Assembly: GCF_001981525.1 (NCBI RefSeq)
Contig: NZ_MPSB01000012.1
Coordinates: 40,520-104,519, forward strand
DNA from: Sphingomonas jeddahensis
GTDB lineage: Bacteria > Pseudomonadota > Alphaproteobacteria > Sphingomonadales > Sphingomonadaceae
Length of the DNA stretch: 64,000 nucleotides
Reading direction: 5' to 3'
The notes below the pieces were generated by a model. That model did no database searches and was not told the DNA's origin. It worked only from the letters and a program-made list of their open reading frames with translations. The number at the start of each line of letters is the position of its first letter. Position 1 is the first letter of the stretch. Below are positions 46,797 through 54,399 of the stretch, one piece after another. The translations under genes and the position numbers were made by a program.

Positions 46797-48056
46797 ATGA
46801 CCACCGCCTATATCGTTGACGCCGTCCGCACCCCACGCGGGGGTGGGAAGTTGGGCAAGGGAGCGCTGACGCACCTGCATCCGCAGCATCTGGGCGCCAC
46901 GGTACTCAAGGCGCTGAAGGAGCGTAACCAGCTTGATACGTCCAAGGTGGACGACATCATCTGGTCGACCAGTCAGCAGCGCGGCAAGCAGGGCGGCGAT
47001 CTCGGGCGGCTGTCGGCGCTCTACGCGGGTTATGACACCAAGGCGTCGGGCGTCACGCTGGATCGCTATTGCGGCGGCGGGATCAGCAGCGTTGGCTTTG
47101 CCGCGTCGCAGATCATCGCCGGGTTCGAGGATGTCGTGATCGCCGGCGGCACCGAGATGATGAGCCACCATGCCGAGGCGGATTCATGGGAACAGGGCAC
47201 CCCGTTCGCCCAGCTCGGCCGCGCCAAGGGCAATTATGCACTGTATGACGCGCATCCGATTTCGCACGTCGGCGTGGCGGCGGACGCGATTGCGGGAATG
47301 GAGGGGATTTCGCGCGAAGAGCTCGACGCGTTCGGAGCGGAGAGCCAGCGCCGCGCGGCGGTTGCGATGGCGGAAGGGCGGTTCGACCGCAGCGTCGTGC
47401 CGGTCTATAACGACGACGGCACGATCGCCCTCGACCGCGACGAGTTCCCCCGCCCCGGCACCACGGCGGAAAGCCTTGCGGCGCTGAAGCCCAGCTTTGT
47501 CGCGATCAACGACGTCGCCGCTTCGCCCGATGGCACGACGATGAAGCAGATGATCCAGAAGAAGTATCCCGACCTGGAGTGGGAGCCGGTGCATCACGCC
47601 GGCACTTCATCGGGCGTGGTCGATGGCTCGGCGGCGCTGTTGCTCGCGTCGGAGGAGGGGCTGAAGGCCAACGGCTGGAAGGCCCGTGCGCGGATCGTCA
47701 CCGCGGTGAACCATGGCGACTGCCCGACGCTGATCCTCAACGCGCCGGTGCCCGCGGCGAAGAAGGCGCTGGAGCGGGCGGGGCTGACCGTCGACGACAT
47801 CGACGTGTGGGAGATCAACGAGGCGTTTGCGGTCGTGACCGAGAAGGCGATCCGTGACCTCGGGCTCGATCGCGCCAAGGTGAACGTCAATGGTGGCGCG
47901 ATCGCGCTCGGCCATCCGATCGGCGCGACGGGATCGATGCTGATCGGCACGGCGCTGGATGAGCTGGAGCGGACCGGTGGGCGTTATGCGCTGATCACGC
48001 AATGCGCGTTCGGGGGCATGGCGCCGGCGTTGATTATCGAGCGGGTGGGCGAATGA
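46797..48056 (+). CDS. Thiolase (acetyl-CoA C-acyltransferase)
   Basis: 419 residues. Nucleophile Cys in DRYCGGGISSVGFAASQI (about C92), His in ALGHPIGATGSMLIG, second Cys in TQCAFGGMAPALII, and ENGW-equivalent WEINEAFAVV. All catalytic groups of a degradative thiolase are present. It would cleave a 3-ketoacyl-CoA to acetyl-CoA and a shorter acyl-CoA, the last step after the SDR. No enoyl-CoA hydratase is visible in the window. Confidence 0.92.
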   Translation: MTTAYIVDAVRTPRGGGKLGKGALTHLHPQHLGATVLKALKERNQLDTSKVDDIIWSTSQQRGKQGGDLGRLSALYAGYDTKASGVTLDRYCGGGISSVGFAASQIIAGFEDVVIAGGTEMMSHHAEADSWEQGTPFAQLGRAKGNYALYDAHPISHVGVAADAIAGMEGISREELDAFGAESQRRAAVAMAEGRFDRSVVPVYNDDGTIALDRDEFPRPGTTAESLAALKPSFVAINDVAASPDGTTMKQMIQKKYPDLEWEPVHHAGTSSGVVDGSAALLLASEEGLKANGWKARARIVTAVNHGDCPTLILNAPVPAAKKALERAGLTVDDIDVWEINEAFAVVTEKAIRDLGLDRAKVNVNGGAIALGHPIGATGSMLIGTALDELERTGGRYALITQCAFGGMAPALIIERVGE

Positions 48057-48070
48057 CCTTCACGCGATAA

Positions 48071-48154
48071 CCCGTTCGCCCTGAGCCTGTCGAAGGGCGT
48101 GCCAGGAGTGGTTTGCTCGCGTGGCACGTGCTTCGACAGGCTCAGCACGAACGG
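48071..48154. repeat. Family-C inverted repeat
   Basis: CCGTTCGCCCTGAGCCTGTC + GAAGGGCGTG and CACGTGCTTCGACAGGCTC + AGCACGAACGG; a close copy of the unit at 13791. Confidence 0.85.
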
Positions 48155-48182
48155 GAAATTGGGCCGTGACGTCTGCTCTCAC

Positions 48183-48278
48183 CGTCATCCCCACGAAGGC
48201 GGGGATCCATATTCTCTGGCGGCAGCGATAGGGCCGCGCGACCTGCGTGTATGGATTCCCGCCTTCGCGGGAATGACG
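48183..48278. repeat. Family-D inverted repeat
   Basis: CGTCATCCCCACGAAGGCGG + GGATCCATA and TATGGATTCCCGCCTTCGCG + GGAATGACG. It follows the family-C unit directly, and both lie between the convergent thiolase and feruloyl-CoA synthase-like genes. Confidence 0.85.
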
Positions 48279-48284
48279 CTGGGC

Positions 48285-50096
48285 TCAATCGAGCAGGATC
48301 ACGTCAGCGTCCGGCTCCGCCGCGTAGAGGCGTTCCACCTCCGCCGCACGCCGTGCCAGCACCGCGCGCTGGTTGATGTAGCCCTTCTCCGTGATCTCGC
48401 CGTCGCTGATGCTCGGTGGTTCGGCGAGGATCAGCAGGCGAGCGATGCGGCGCGACGAGCCGCCGGCCTGACGGTTGAACGCCGTCAGTGCCTCGCGCAG
48501 CTTCACCACTGCATCGGGATCATTGCCGGCCAGCCAGGCGAGGCCGCCGATGAAAGGGCGGTCCTGGCCGGTGATCACGAGATCGCGCAGGTGCGGGCTT
48601 GCGGCGGTGACGATCGCCGCGCGCAGCGTGCCGACCGAAACCCAGGTGCCGCTGGTGAGCTTGAAATCCTCCGAAATCCGGCCGTCAAAAGCGACGCCTT
48701 GCGATGGATCCTCGGGATCGACGAAGCGGGCGGCGTCGCCAAGGCAGTAATAGCCTTCCTCGTCGAAGGCCTCCGCGTTCTTTTCCGGCTCGTTGAGGTA
48801 GCCGGCCATCACCGATTGGCCCTTCACGCGCACTTCGAGCTTGTCGCCCACCGGCGTCAGCTTCAGCGTTACGCCGGGCACCGGGAGCCCGATCATGCCG
48901 ACTTTGGTGGTGTCCCAATGGACGGTGGTGATGCCCTGCACCTCCGTGGCGCCATAAGTGGTGATGATCGGGATGGTGCGGCCGGTGACGTCCAGCGCGA
49001 GTTGCTGCACCCGATCGGCGAGATTTTGCGAGAGGGCCGCGCCGCCATAGGACATGTAGCGCAGACCAGGCAGCAGGTCGGCGGCGGCCTGGCGATCGTT
49101 CTCCAGCGCCGACACCAGCATCTCGAACGCAATCGGCGCCGAGCTGAACAACGGTGGCTTGAGTTCGAGCAGGTTGCGCAAGGTGGTCGCGAACTGGCCC
49201 GGCATCGGTCGGCCGTCGTCGAGGTAAAGCGTGCCGCCGGCCCAGATATTGTGATTGAAGCCGATGTTGCCGGCGCTGAGGTGGCTCCACGGCATCCAGT
49301 CGACGCTGATCGCGGGAAAGCGTTCGTCCGGATCGGCCATCAGGCCATGCCGCGCGGCGACCATGGCGGCCATCATGCCATGGGTCTGCGGCACCGCCTT
49401 GGGCATCCCGGTGGAGCCGGAGGTGAAAAGGTATTTTGCGACGGTGGAGTGGTCGAGCGCGCCGAGTGCCTCATCGAGCGCGGCCGTCGGCGGCGTGGCC
49501 GCGGCCTGATCGAGGCTGATGCTGTTGTTGGTGCCGTCCCCTGACAGGATCAGCATGTCGGGGCGCAGCGCGCGAATTTCGGCCAGCGCAGGAGCGAAGG
49601 CATCGCCCGACTGGACGAAGATCACGCGCGGCGCGACGGTGGCGAGGCAGTGACGCAACTTGGTGAAGTCGCTCGCGCCGAGGCTGTATGCCTGGCTCAA
49701 TGCGGTGGAGGGCACGCCGGCGAGATAGCAGCCAAGCATCACCGCGGCATGATCGACCGAATTGCCCGACAGGATCATCACCCCGCCGGTGCCGCCCGCG
49801 CCGTGATCGAGCAGCCACTGACCGATCCCGCGCGCGCGCGTTTCCATCTCGGCGTAGGTCGGGCCACGCCAGGTGCCGTCCTTGCCGCGTTGCTGGATGA
49901 ACGGATGATCGGGGCGCTCGGCGACGCGATCGAGGAACAGGTGCGCGATCGAGCGGGGCGTGTCGCGCATCACATAGGGGGAGCGCAGCAAGGTGCAGCC
50001 ATCCTCGCGATGCTCGACCGTAACTGCCCGCTCGCTCCACGGCAGCGACATGGCGGTGATAGCGTCCTCAGGCGGTCGCACTTCTTTGCTGAGCAT
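48285..50096 (-). CDS. Feruloyl-CoA synthase-like ligase
   Basis: 603 residues from the ATG at 50096, with GGAGAGGGG nine bases upstream. The N-terminal part (VEHREDGCTLLRSPYVM, PRSIAHLFLDRVAERPDHPF, VMILSGNSVDHAAVMLGCYL, TALSQAYSLGASDFTKLRH) is distinctive for the feruloyl-CoA synthase group of AMP-dependent ligases. P-loop YLFTSGSTGMPKAVPQTHGM, TYGATEVQ, and GYYCLGDAARFVDPEDP follow. It should make CoA thioesters of hydroxycinnamates or similar arylpropenoates. No adjacent feruloyl-CoA hydratase-lyase (ech) is seen, so the product may enter the neighbouring SDR/thiolase route. It converges on the thiolase. Confidence 0.82.
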   Translation of the reverse strand: MLSKEVRPPEDAITAMSLPWSERAVTVEHREDGCTLLRSPYVMRDTPRSIAHLFLDRVAERPDHPFIQQRGKDGTWRGPTYAEMETRARGIGQWLLDHGAGGTGGVMILSGNSVDHAAVMLGCYLAGVPSTALSQAYSLGASDFTKLRHCLATVAPRVIFVQSGDAFAPALAEIRALRPDMLILSGDGTNNSISLDQAAATPPTAALDEALGALDHSTVAKYLFTSGSTGMPKAVPQTHGMMAAMVAARHGLMADPDERFPAISVDWMPWSHLSAGNIGFNHNIWAGGTLYLDDGRPMPGQFATTLRNLLELKPPLFSSAPIAFEMLVSALENDRQAAADLLPGLRYMSYGGAALSQNLADRVQQLALDVTGRTIPIITTYGATEVQGITTVHWDTTKVGMIGLPVPGVTLKLTPVGDKLEVRVKGQSVMAGYLNEPEKNAEAFDEEGYYCLGDAARFVDPEDPSQGVAFDGRISEDFKLTSGTWVSVGTLRAAIVTAASPHLRDLVITGQDRPFIGGLAWLAGNDPDAVVKLREALTAFNRQAGGSSRRIARLLILAEPPSISDGEITEKGYINQRAVLARRAAEVERLYAAEPDADVILLD

Positions 50097-50110
50097 GTCA
50101 GCCCCTCTCC

Positions 50111-50129
50111 AATTTACGGTCGTTAAATT
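50111..50129. promoter_or_regulatory. Palindrome before the feruloyl-CoA synthase-like gene
   Basis: AATTTA-CGGTCGT-TAAATT is an AT-rich inverted repeat with 6-base arms, 15 bases upstream of the ATG and next to the ribosome site. A second palindrome, GTTGTGC-T-GCACAAC, lies farther up at 50288-50302. Either could be an operator of a TetR- or MarR-type regulator. Confidence 0.4.
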
Positions 50130-50309
50130 ACCGGATTGGAGGGCTGTGGCAAGGGTTGATCGAACCGCCTCTGGCGCGCGCGGCGCCTGCTCGTTGGGTA
50201 GCCTGGATCTGTTCGGCCTCCGCAACGTTGGCCGCCATGAGTTTTTCCAGCAGCACATGAATGCCGGCCTCGATGGCCGGACCTGTTTGTTGTGCTGCAC
50301 AACGAAGGT

Positions 50310-50344
50310 GATGCGGGAACGTCGGACCTCGACGTTCCCGCATC
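50310..50344 (-). terminator. Strong hairpin after the DUF4142 gene
   Basis: A perfect 15-base stem, GATGCGGGAACGTCG / CGACGTTCCCGCATC, with loop GACCT begins six bases after the DUF4142 stop (minus strand). The following bases are only mildly T-rich, so it may end transcription poorly or protect the 3' end. Confidence 0.6.
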
Positions 50345-50349
50345 CCGGA

Positions 50350-50895
50350 TTACATCCTCTTGCCGCCGGCCGCCTTGAGCATCCGCTCGGCAGCGGTGAG
50401 GTGCTGCTGCACGATCGGCACCGCTTTCTTCGCGGAAGCACGCAAGGGTGCCTGGTCACCGCGGGCGCCATAGCTCCGGTGCAGATCGAGCGCCGCCTGG
50501 TGAGCGGGAACCTGCTGCGCCAGATAGATGCGGTCGAAATCGCCCGGGGCCGCAGTTTGCAACTCGTTGATCGAGCGGGTCGCGCCCGGGTCGAGTGCTG
50601 GAGGCGGCGGGGTCATGCCGGCCTTTTGCGCCGCGGCCATGGTGGCGGCCGTGGTCTTCTGGTGATGCTGGATCAGCATCTGGGCGTAGCGCTTCACCGC
50701 CGGGTTCTGCGCCTTGTCGACCGCGATCTGGCTCGAGTTGATCTCGTACAGGTCGCTCTTGCCGGCCGCCATGACATAGGGCTGCGCCTGCATCTTGGCT
50801 TCGGGCGGCGGCGGCGGCGGCGGGGTCTGTGCGGCGACGGGAAGGGCGGTGCCGGCGAGCGCCAGCGCGAGGGTCAGGCTCATCGTCTTGGTCAT
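50350..50895 (-). CDS. DUF4142 periplasmic protein
   Basis: 181 residues; AGGAGAGAACC precedes the ATG. A Sec signal (LTLALALAGTALPVAAQ) is followed by a Pro run and a helical DUF4142 domain: YVMAAGKSDLYEINSSQIAV, KRYAQMLIQHHQKTTA and FDRIYLAQQVPAHQAALDLH. This ferritin-like four-helix family is exported and of unknown function; the HH and late His could bind metal. It is 54 bases after the manganese catalase stop, on the same strand, so a joint oxidative-stress role is possible. Confidence 0.85.
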   Translation of the reverse strand: MTKTMSLTLALALAGTALPVAAQTPPPPPPPEAKMQAQPYVMAAGKSDLYEINSSQIAVDKAQNPAVKRYAQMLIQHHQKTTAATMAAAQKAGMTPPPPALDPGATRSINELQTAAPGDFDRIYLAQQVPAHQAALDLHRSYGARGDQAPLRASAKKAVPIVQQHLTAAERMLKAAGGKRM

Positions 50896-50949
50896 GGTTC
50901 TCTCCTGTTATAATTGGGCCGGCCGCAGCTGCGGCCGGCCGCCTGCTGC

Positions 50950-51804
50950 TTACGCGATCTGCTTGTCCTGAGCGGCGCTGTCGGGACGTGCCGGCCCGAG
51001 CACGGGTTCTTCGCCCAGCGGCTGGTTCTGGAACACGGTGAACTCGCCGCGGCCATCAATCGTCGGGCCGCTGGTCCAGCGACCTTCGGGCACCGAGCCG
51101 TCCGCGGCGGTGGCGTAGAAGTTGTAGTTGTTCTGCTGGTCTTCCATTTCCTGCGGAAAGGAATTGGGGATCGGCAGGTTGGAGCCGGGGCCGCCAAGCT
51201 CCTCAAGCACCGCCAGCCATTGCTGCTGGTGCATCGTGTCACGCGCGATCATGTAGTGGAGCATCTTCTTCATGCCCTCATCCTCCGCGGCGTTGAACAG
51301 CCGCACGGCTAGAACCCGGCCGGTGCTTTCCGCGGCGACGTTGCTGTACATGTCGGCCGCGATGTTGCCGCTGGCGTAGATGTGGCTCATGTTGAACGGC
51401 ACGCCATCGGAATCCATCGGCATCGCTGACAGTCCGCTCGACAGCAGGTTCTTGTGGATCAGGCCCTCGATTGACGCCTTGGCGCTGCCGCCGCCCATTA
51501 CTGCGCCGACGATGCCGTCAGCCGCGCCTTCTTCTTGCACCGAAGCGGGGGCCGTCTCCAGGTTCAGCGCAACCGCGGTGGCGAGCATTTCGATATGCCC
51601 GATCTCCTCGGTTGCCGTGTGGAGCAGCATGTCGCGATATTTGGACGTCGGTGCGCGATTGCCCCACGCCTGAAAGAAATATTGCATGCAGACGCGGATT
51701 TCGCCCTCCACGCCGCCGATCGCCTGTTGAAGCATTCGGGCGAAATTCGGGTTGGGCTTCTCCACTACCACTGGGTATTGGAGCCGCTTGTCGTGAAAAT
51801 ACAT
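50950..51804 (-). CDS. Manganese catalase
   Basis: 284 residues from the ATG at 51804, with GGAG ahead. Ferritin-like four-helix bundle with the di-manganese ligands: E in GVEGEIRVCMQYFFQ, E and H in TATEEIGHIEMLATAV, and a second set in AAEDEGMKKMLHYMIARDTMHQQQWLAVLEE. The C-terminal arm (FPQEMEDQQNNYNFYA) is typical. It disproportionates hydrogen peroxide in the cytoplasm without haem, which suits low-iron or desiccation conditions. The DUF4142 gene follows. Confidence 0.92.
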   Translation of the reverse strand: MYFHDKRLQYPVVVEKPNPNFARMLQQAIGGVEGEIRVCMQYFFQAWGNRAPTSKYRDMLLHTATEEIGHIEMLATAVALNLETAPASVQEEGAADGIVGAVMGGGSAKASIEGLIHKNLLSSGLSAMPMDSDGVPFNMSHIYASGNIAADMYSNVAAESTGRVLAVRLFNAAEDEGMKKMLHYMIARDTMHQQQWLAVLEELGGPGSNLPIPNSFPQEMEDQQNNYNFYATAADGSVPEGRWTSGPTIDGRGEFTVFQNQPLGEEPVLGPARPDSAAQDKQIA

Positions 51805-52030
51805 GCTTGATCTCCGGTAATGTTCGATAAAGCCAGGCAAAGCTCAAAGACCTGATGCCCCCAACAAACAATTGCCGGAATGGTCGCTTCCGTAACGGCC
51901 GCTTCTATCCGTTTTCTTCGTAACATGGATCAAGGGTGCCGATCATCAATGTAGATCGTGCGCGCCTTAGAATTCCGTCGTTCCGGAATGGAAATGATGT
52001 TGGTCGCGCCTCGCTGGGGCGTGCCGCGTT

Positions 52031-52213
52031 TCAGCTCAGCCGCGTCTTGATCGCCCAGACGGTGGCCGTCACTGGCGCCGCGAGCCCGGCCCAGGATACG
52101 GCGTCGCGCCATCCCTCGCCGGTAAGTGCGCAGACCAGCCCGACGACGCTCGCCGTAGCAATAAGGAGCGGCGCCGCGAAAATCTGCCCGAGTGATTGCG
52201 GCGGCCGCTTCAT
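52031..52213 (-). CDS. Small membrane protein of the second PepSY operon
   Basis: 59 residues, MKRPPQSLGQIFAAPLLIAT..., with two hydrophobic helices and a GEGWRDAVSW loop. The ATG overlaps the PepSY stop by four bases (ATGA), so it is coupled and probably part of the same membrane complex. No domain name recognised with certainty; similar short DUFs follow PepSY genes in other genomes. Confidence 0.65.
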   Translation of the reverse strand: MKRPPQSLGQIFAAPLLIATASVVGLVCALTGEGWRDAVSWAGLAAPVTATVWAIKTRLS

Positions 52214-53376
52214 CGCGCCAGCCCCGCCGTGCCGCCCGTCTCGACCTCGCGGGCAAGCGCGTCCGGCGAGGCGCGCCGCCGCCCCAGCCACAGATACAAT
52301 CCCGAACCCAGGATGACGATCGTGAAGACCGTGAGCGCAGCCCACAACAGCTTGAGCGGAAGCCCGCCATAGTCGCCGAAGTGGAGCGGCTGGGACAGCG
52401 CGAGCGCCGCCGCATACCAGGGCATTGGGCGTGAGTCGGTGAAGGTGCCGGTTTCGGCGTCGATCAGGGCAGAGGTGAGCAATCGTTCGGTCAGTGGCGT
52501 ATCGCCCTGGAAGAACACGGCATAATGATGCGCCGAGCTGAAGGCGCCGCCCGGAAACCCGATGAACTGCGGGTTGTACCCGGGCAGCGCCTCGCGCGCG
52601 GTGGCCATGGCCTTGTCGAGCGAGCCATATTGCGAGGGCGGCAGCGCGCCGCGCCCGGCATAGGCGCGGGTCATGCCGGCAAGCTCATTCGCCTGCCACA
52701 TCTGGTTGATCGGCGTCGCCAGCGCGTTGATCACCCCGGTCAGCCCGACCACCACGGTCCAGGCGAGCGCCACTACGCCCAGCAGATTATGATAATCGAG
52801 CCATTTGACCCGGCGACTGCGCGTGGCGCGCAATGTGCCAAAGGCGAGCTTGCGCATGAACGGCGCGTAGAGCACCACGCCCGACACGATTGCGGCCACG
52901 AACAAGACGCCCATCGCGCCGAGGAACAGCATGCCGGGCAGGCCGAGGAACATGTCGGTGTGAAGCTGGAGCAGGAAGGGCATCACGCCCGTTTCATCCA
53001 GCGTCGACGTCAGCTTTCCGGTTGAGCGATCAAGCACCAGCACCGTCATCTGATTCGTGGGGGAGTCCGGACGGGGGGCGGTGGTGATCGTCATCAAAGG
53101 CTGTTCGTTGTCGAAAGCCATGAACGCCGGCACCTCGCCCGGCCGCTGCTTGAGCGCCACCGCCAACATCGTGTCGAGCGGCAGCAAGCTGGCGCTCGTT
53201 CCGGACGAGCCCACGCCGGGCGCGCCGACCTGTGGCTGCCCCTCGATCAGCCGGTCGATTTCGTCATGGAAGATCAACGGCAGCCCGGTGAGGCACAGCA
53301 TCAGCAGGAACAAGGTGCAGATCAGGCTGGTCCATTTGTGGACCAGGAACCAGGCGCGGATCGTCCCTCGTGTCAT
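52210..53376 (-). CDS. PepSY-associated transmembrane protein (Fur-regulated)
   Basis: 388 residues from the ATG at 53376. The first helix follows VHKWTSLICTLFLLMLCLTGLP; PepSY stretch and conserved His/Trp in LIFHDEIDRLI, LLQLHTDMFLGLPGMLFLG, WLDYHNLLGVVALAWTVVVG and HHYAVFFQGDTPL; four to five helices in all. This is the ferric-reductase-like PepSY_TM plan in the inner membrane. A Fur-like site 24-38 bases upstream fits iron control. It is shorter than the copy at 2049 and has a different partner. Confidence 0.85.
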   Translation of the reverse strand: MTRGTIRAWFLVHKWTSLICTLFLLMLCLTGLPLIFHDEIDRLIEGQPQVGAPGVGSSGTSASLLPLDTMLAVALKQRPGEVPAFMAFDNEQPLMTITTAPRPDSPTNQMTVLVLDRSTGKLTSTLDETGVMPFLLQLHTDMFLGLPGMLFLGAMGVLFVAAIVSGVVLYAPFMRKLAFGTLRATRSRRVKWLDYHNLLGVVALAWTVVVGLTGVINALATPINQMWQANELAGMTRAYAGRGALPPSQYGSLDKAMATAREALPGYNPQFIGFPGGAFSSAHHYAVFFQGDTPLTERLLTSALIDAETGTFTDSRPMPWYAAALALSQPLHFGDYGGLPLKLLWAALTVFTIVILGSGLYLWLGRRRASPDALAREVETGGTAGLAR

Positions 53377-53399
53377 GCTCTTGTGCGAACCACCGGTAA

Positions 53400-53414
53400 T
53401 GAGAACAATTCGCA
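53400..53414. promoter_or_regulatory. Candidate Fur box
   Basis: TGAGAACAATTCGCA fits the 7-1-7 Fur consensus TGATAATnATTATCA at 11 of 14 positions, 24 bases before the PepSY start. It supports iron repression of this operon. Confidence 0.55.
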
Positions 53415-53513
53415 ACGTCGCTAGGGCCACTCATGCGCGTTGGCAACGCTGGCAATATGTGCTTCGCTGACCATGTGACAGCAGCAAGCATTGCCGCTGA
53501 AGGTCGTTTGTCC

Positions 53514-54239
53514 TCAACAGCCCAGCTGCATCGCCAGCGCGATCAGACTATCTCCCGACCATTCCCAATCCTGCGCGAGATGCGCGTCCGGCGCGGCTCG
53601 CCCGCCATATTCCTGCGGTCGCGCCACAAAAGCGGTCTTGAGTCCGCACGCGCGCGCTGCCGCCAGATCGCTATGATGCGCCGCCACCAGGCACACCTCG
53701 CCCGGCGCCAGCCCCAGCACTTCGGCCGTGCCGAGATACGCGCGCGGATCGGGTTTATACGCCTTGGTCACTTCCGCCCCGAGGATCGCGTCCCAGGGCA
53801 ACCCGCCGCGCCGCGCCATCTCCAGCATCAGCGCGATGTTGCCGTTCGACAGCGTAACGATCGGGAACCCGCGTTTGAGCCGCGATAATCCTTCCACCGA
53901 ATCCGGCCACGGCGCCAGCCGCCGCCAGGCGAAGGTCCAATCCTGCAGCAGCGCCTCATCCACGGTGGCGGGATCGATCCCCTCGGCGCGCAGCGTGTCG
54001 TCCAGCATCTCGCGATGCAGCACGTCCAGCACGGTAAAGGGGCGCCCCGACTTCGCAAACGCGCGCATCCCGCTCAGATAGCGCGAACGCCACGCGTCGG
54101 TGAACGCCGCCGGATCAAGGTCCCCGCGTCCGATCCGATCCAGATAACCCGCGGATCCGGCGGCGATGCTGGTACGCCAATCAACCACCGTGCCAAACAC
54201 GTCGAACGCGAGCACCTTGGGCGGCTGCGCATCGGCCAT
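53514..54239 (-). CDS. Haloacid dehalogenase type II-like HAD hydrolase
   Basis: 241 residues from the ATG at 54239 (GGAG nine bases upstream). Nucleophile Asp in LAFDVFGTVVDWR, motif II Ser-Asn in IVTLSNGNIALM, Lys in KAYKPDPRAYLG, and a late HHSDLAAARACGLKTAFV. The VFGTVVDWR and YKPDPRAY context is that of L-2-haloacid dehalogenases. The usual Asp of motif IV reads VAAHHSD, typical for that group. It could hydrolyse 2-haloacids, but many relatives act on unknown organic halides or phosphates. Confidence 0.85.
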   Translation of the reverse strand: MADAQPPKVLAFDVFGTVVDWRTSIAAGSAGYLDRIGRGDLDPAAFTDAWRSRYLSGMRAFAKSGRPFTVLDVLHREMLDDTLRAEGIDPATVDEALLQDWTFAWRRLAPWPDSVEGLSRLKRGFPIVTLSNGNIALMLEMARRGGLPWDAILGAEVTKAYKPDPRAYLGTAEVLGLAPGEVCLVAAHHSDLAAARACGLKTAFVARPQEYGGRAAPDAHLAQDWEWSGDSLIALAMQLGC

Positions 54240-54399
54240 GAAGCTATCTCCACTTCTCTCGCGGGTCCCGCTCGGCGCACCGCTGCCGCTGGCGTAGGAT
54301 GGCAGCTCTTCGCTGTCGACGCCCGACAAGCGCGGCTAGCGATCTTGCCGCCGCCAGCCCGCGGTCCTACGCCTGCGCCAACACCGTCACGGAGCTTCC

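Noticed and set aside
50128..50343. 71-residue minus-strand frame between the feruloyl-CoA synthase-like and DUF4142 genes
   Set aside because: Its stretch EAGIHVLLEKLMAANVAEAE looks protein-like, but the start lies inside a 15-base hairpin, there is no ribosome site, and I recognise no family.
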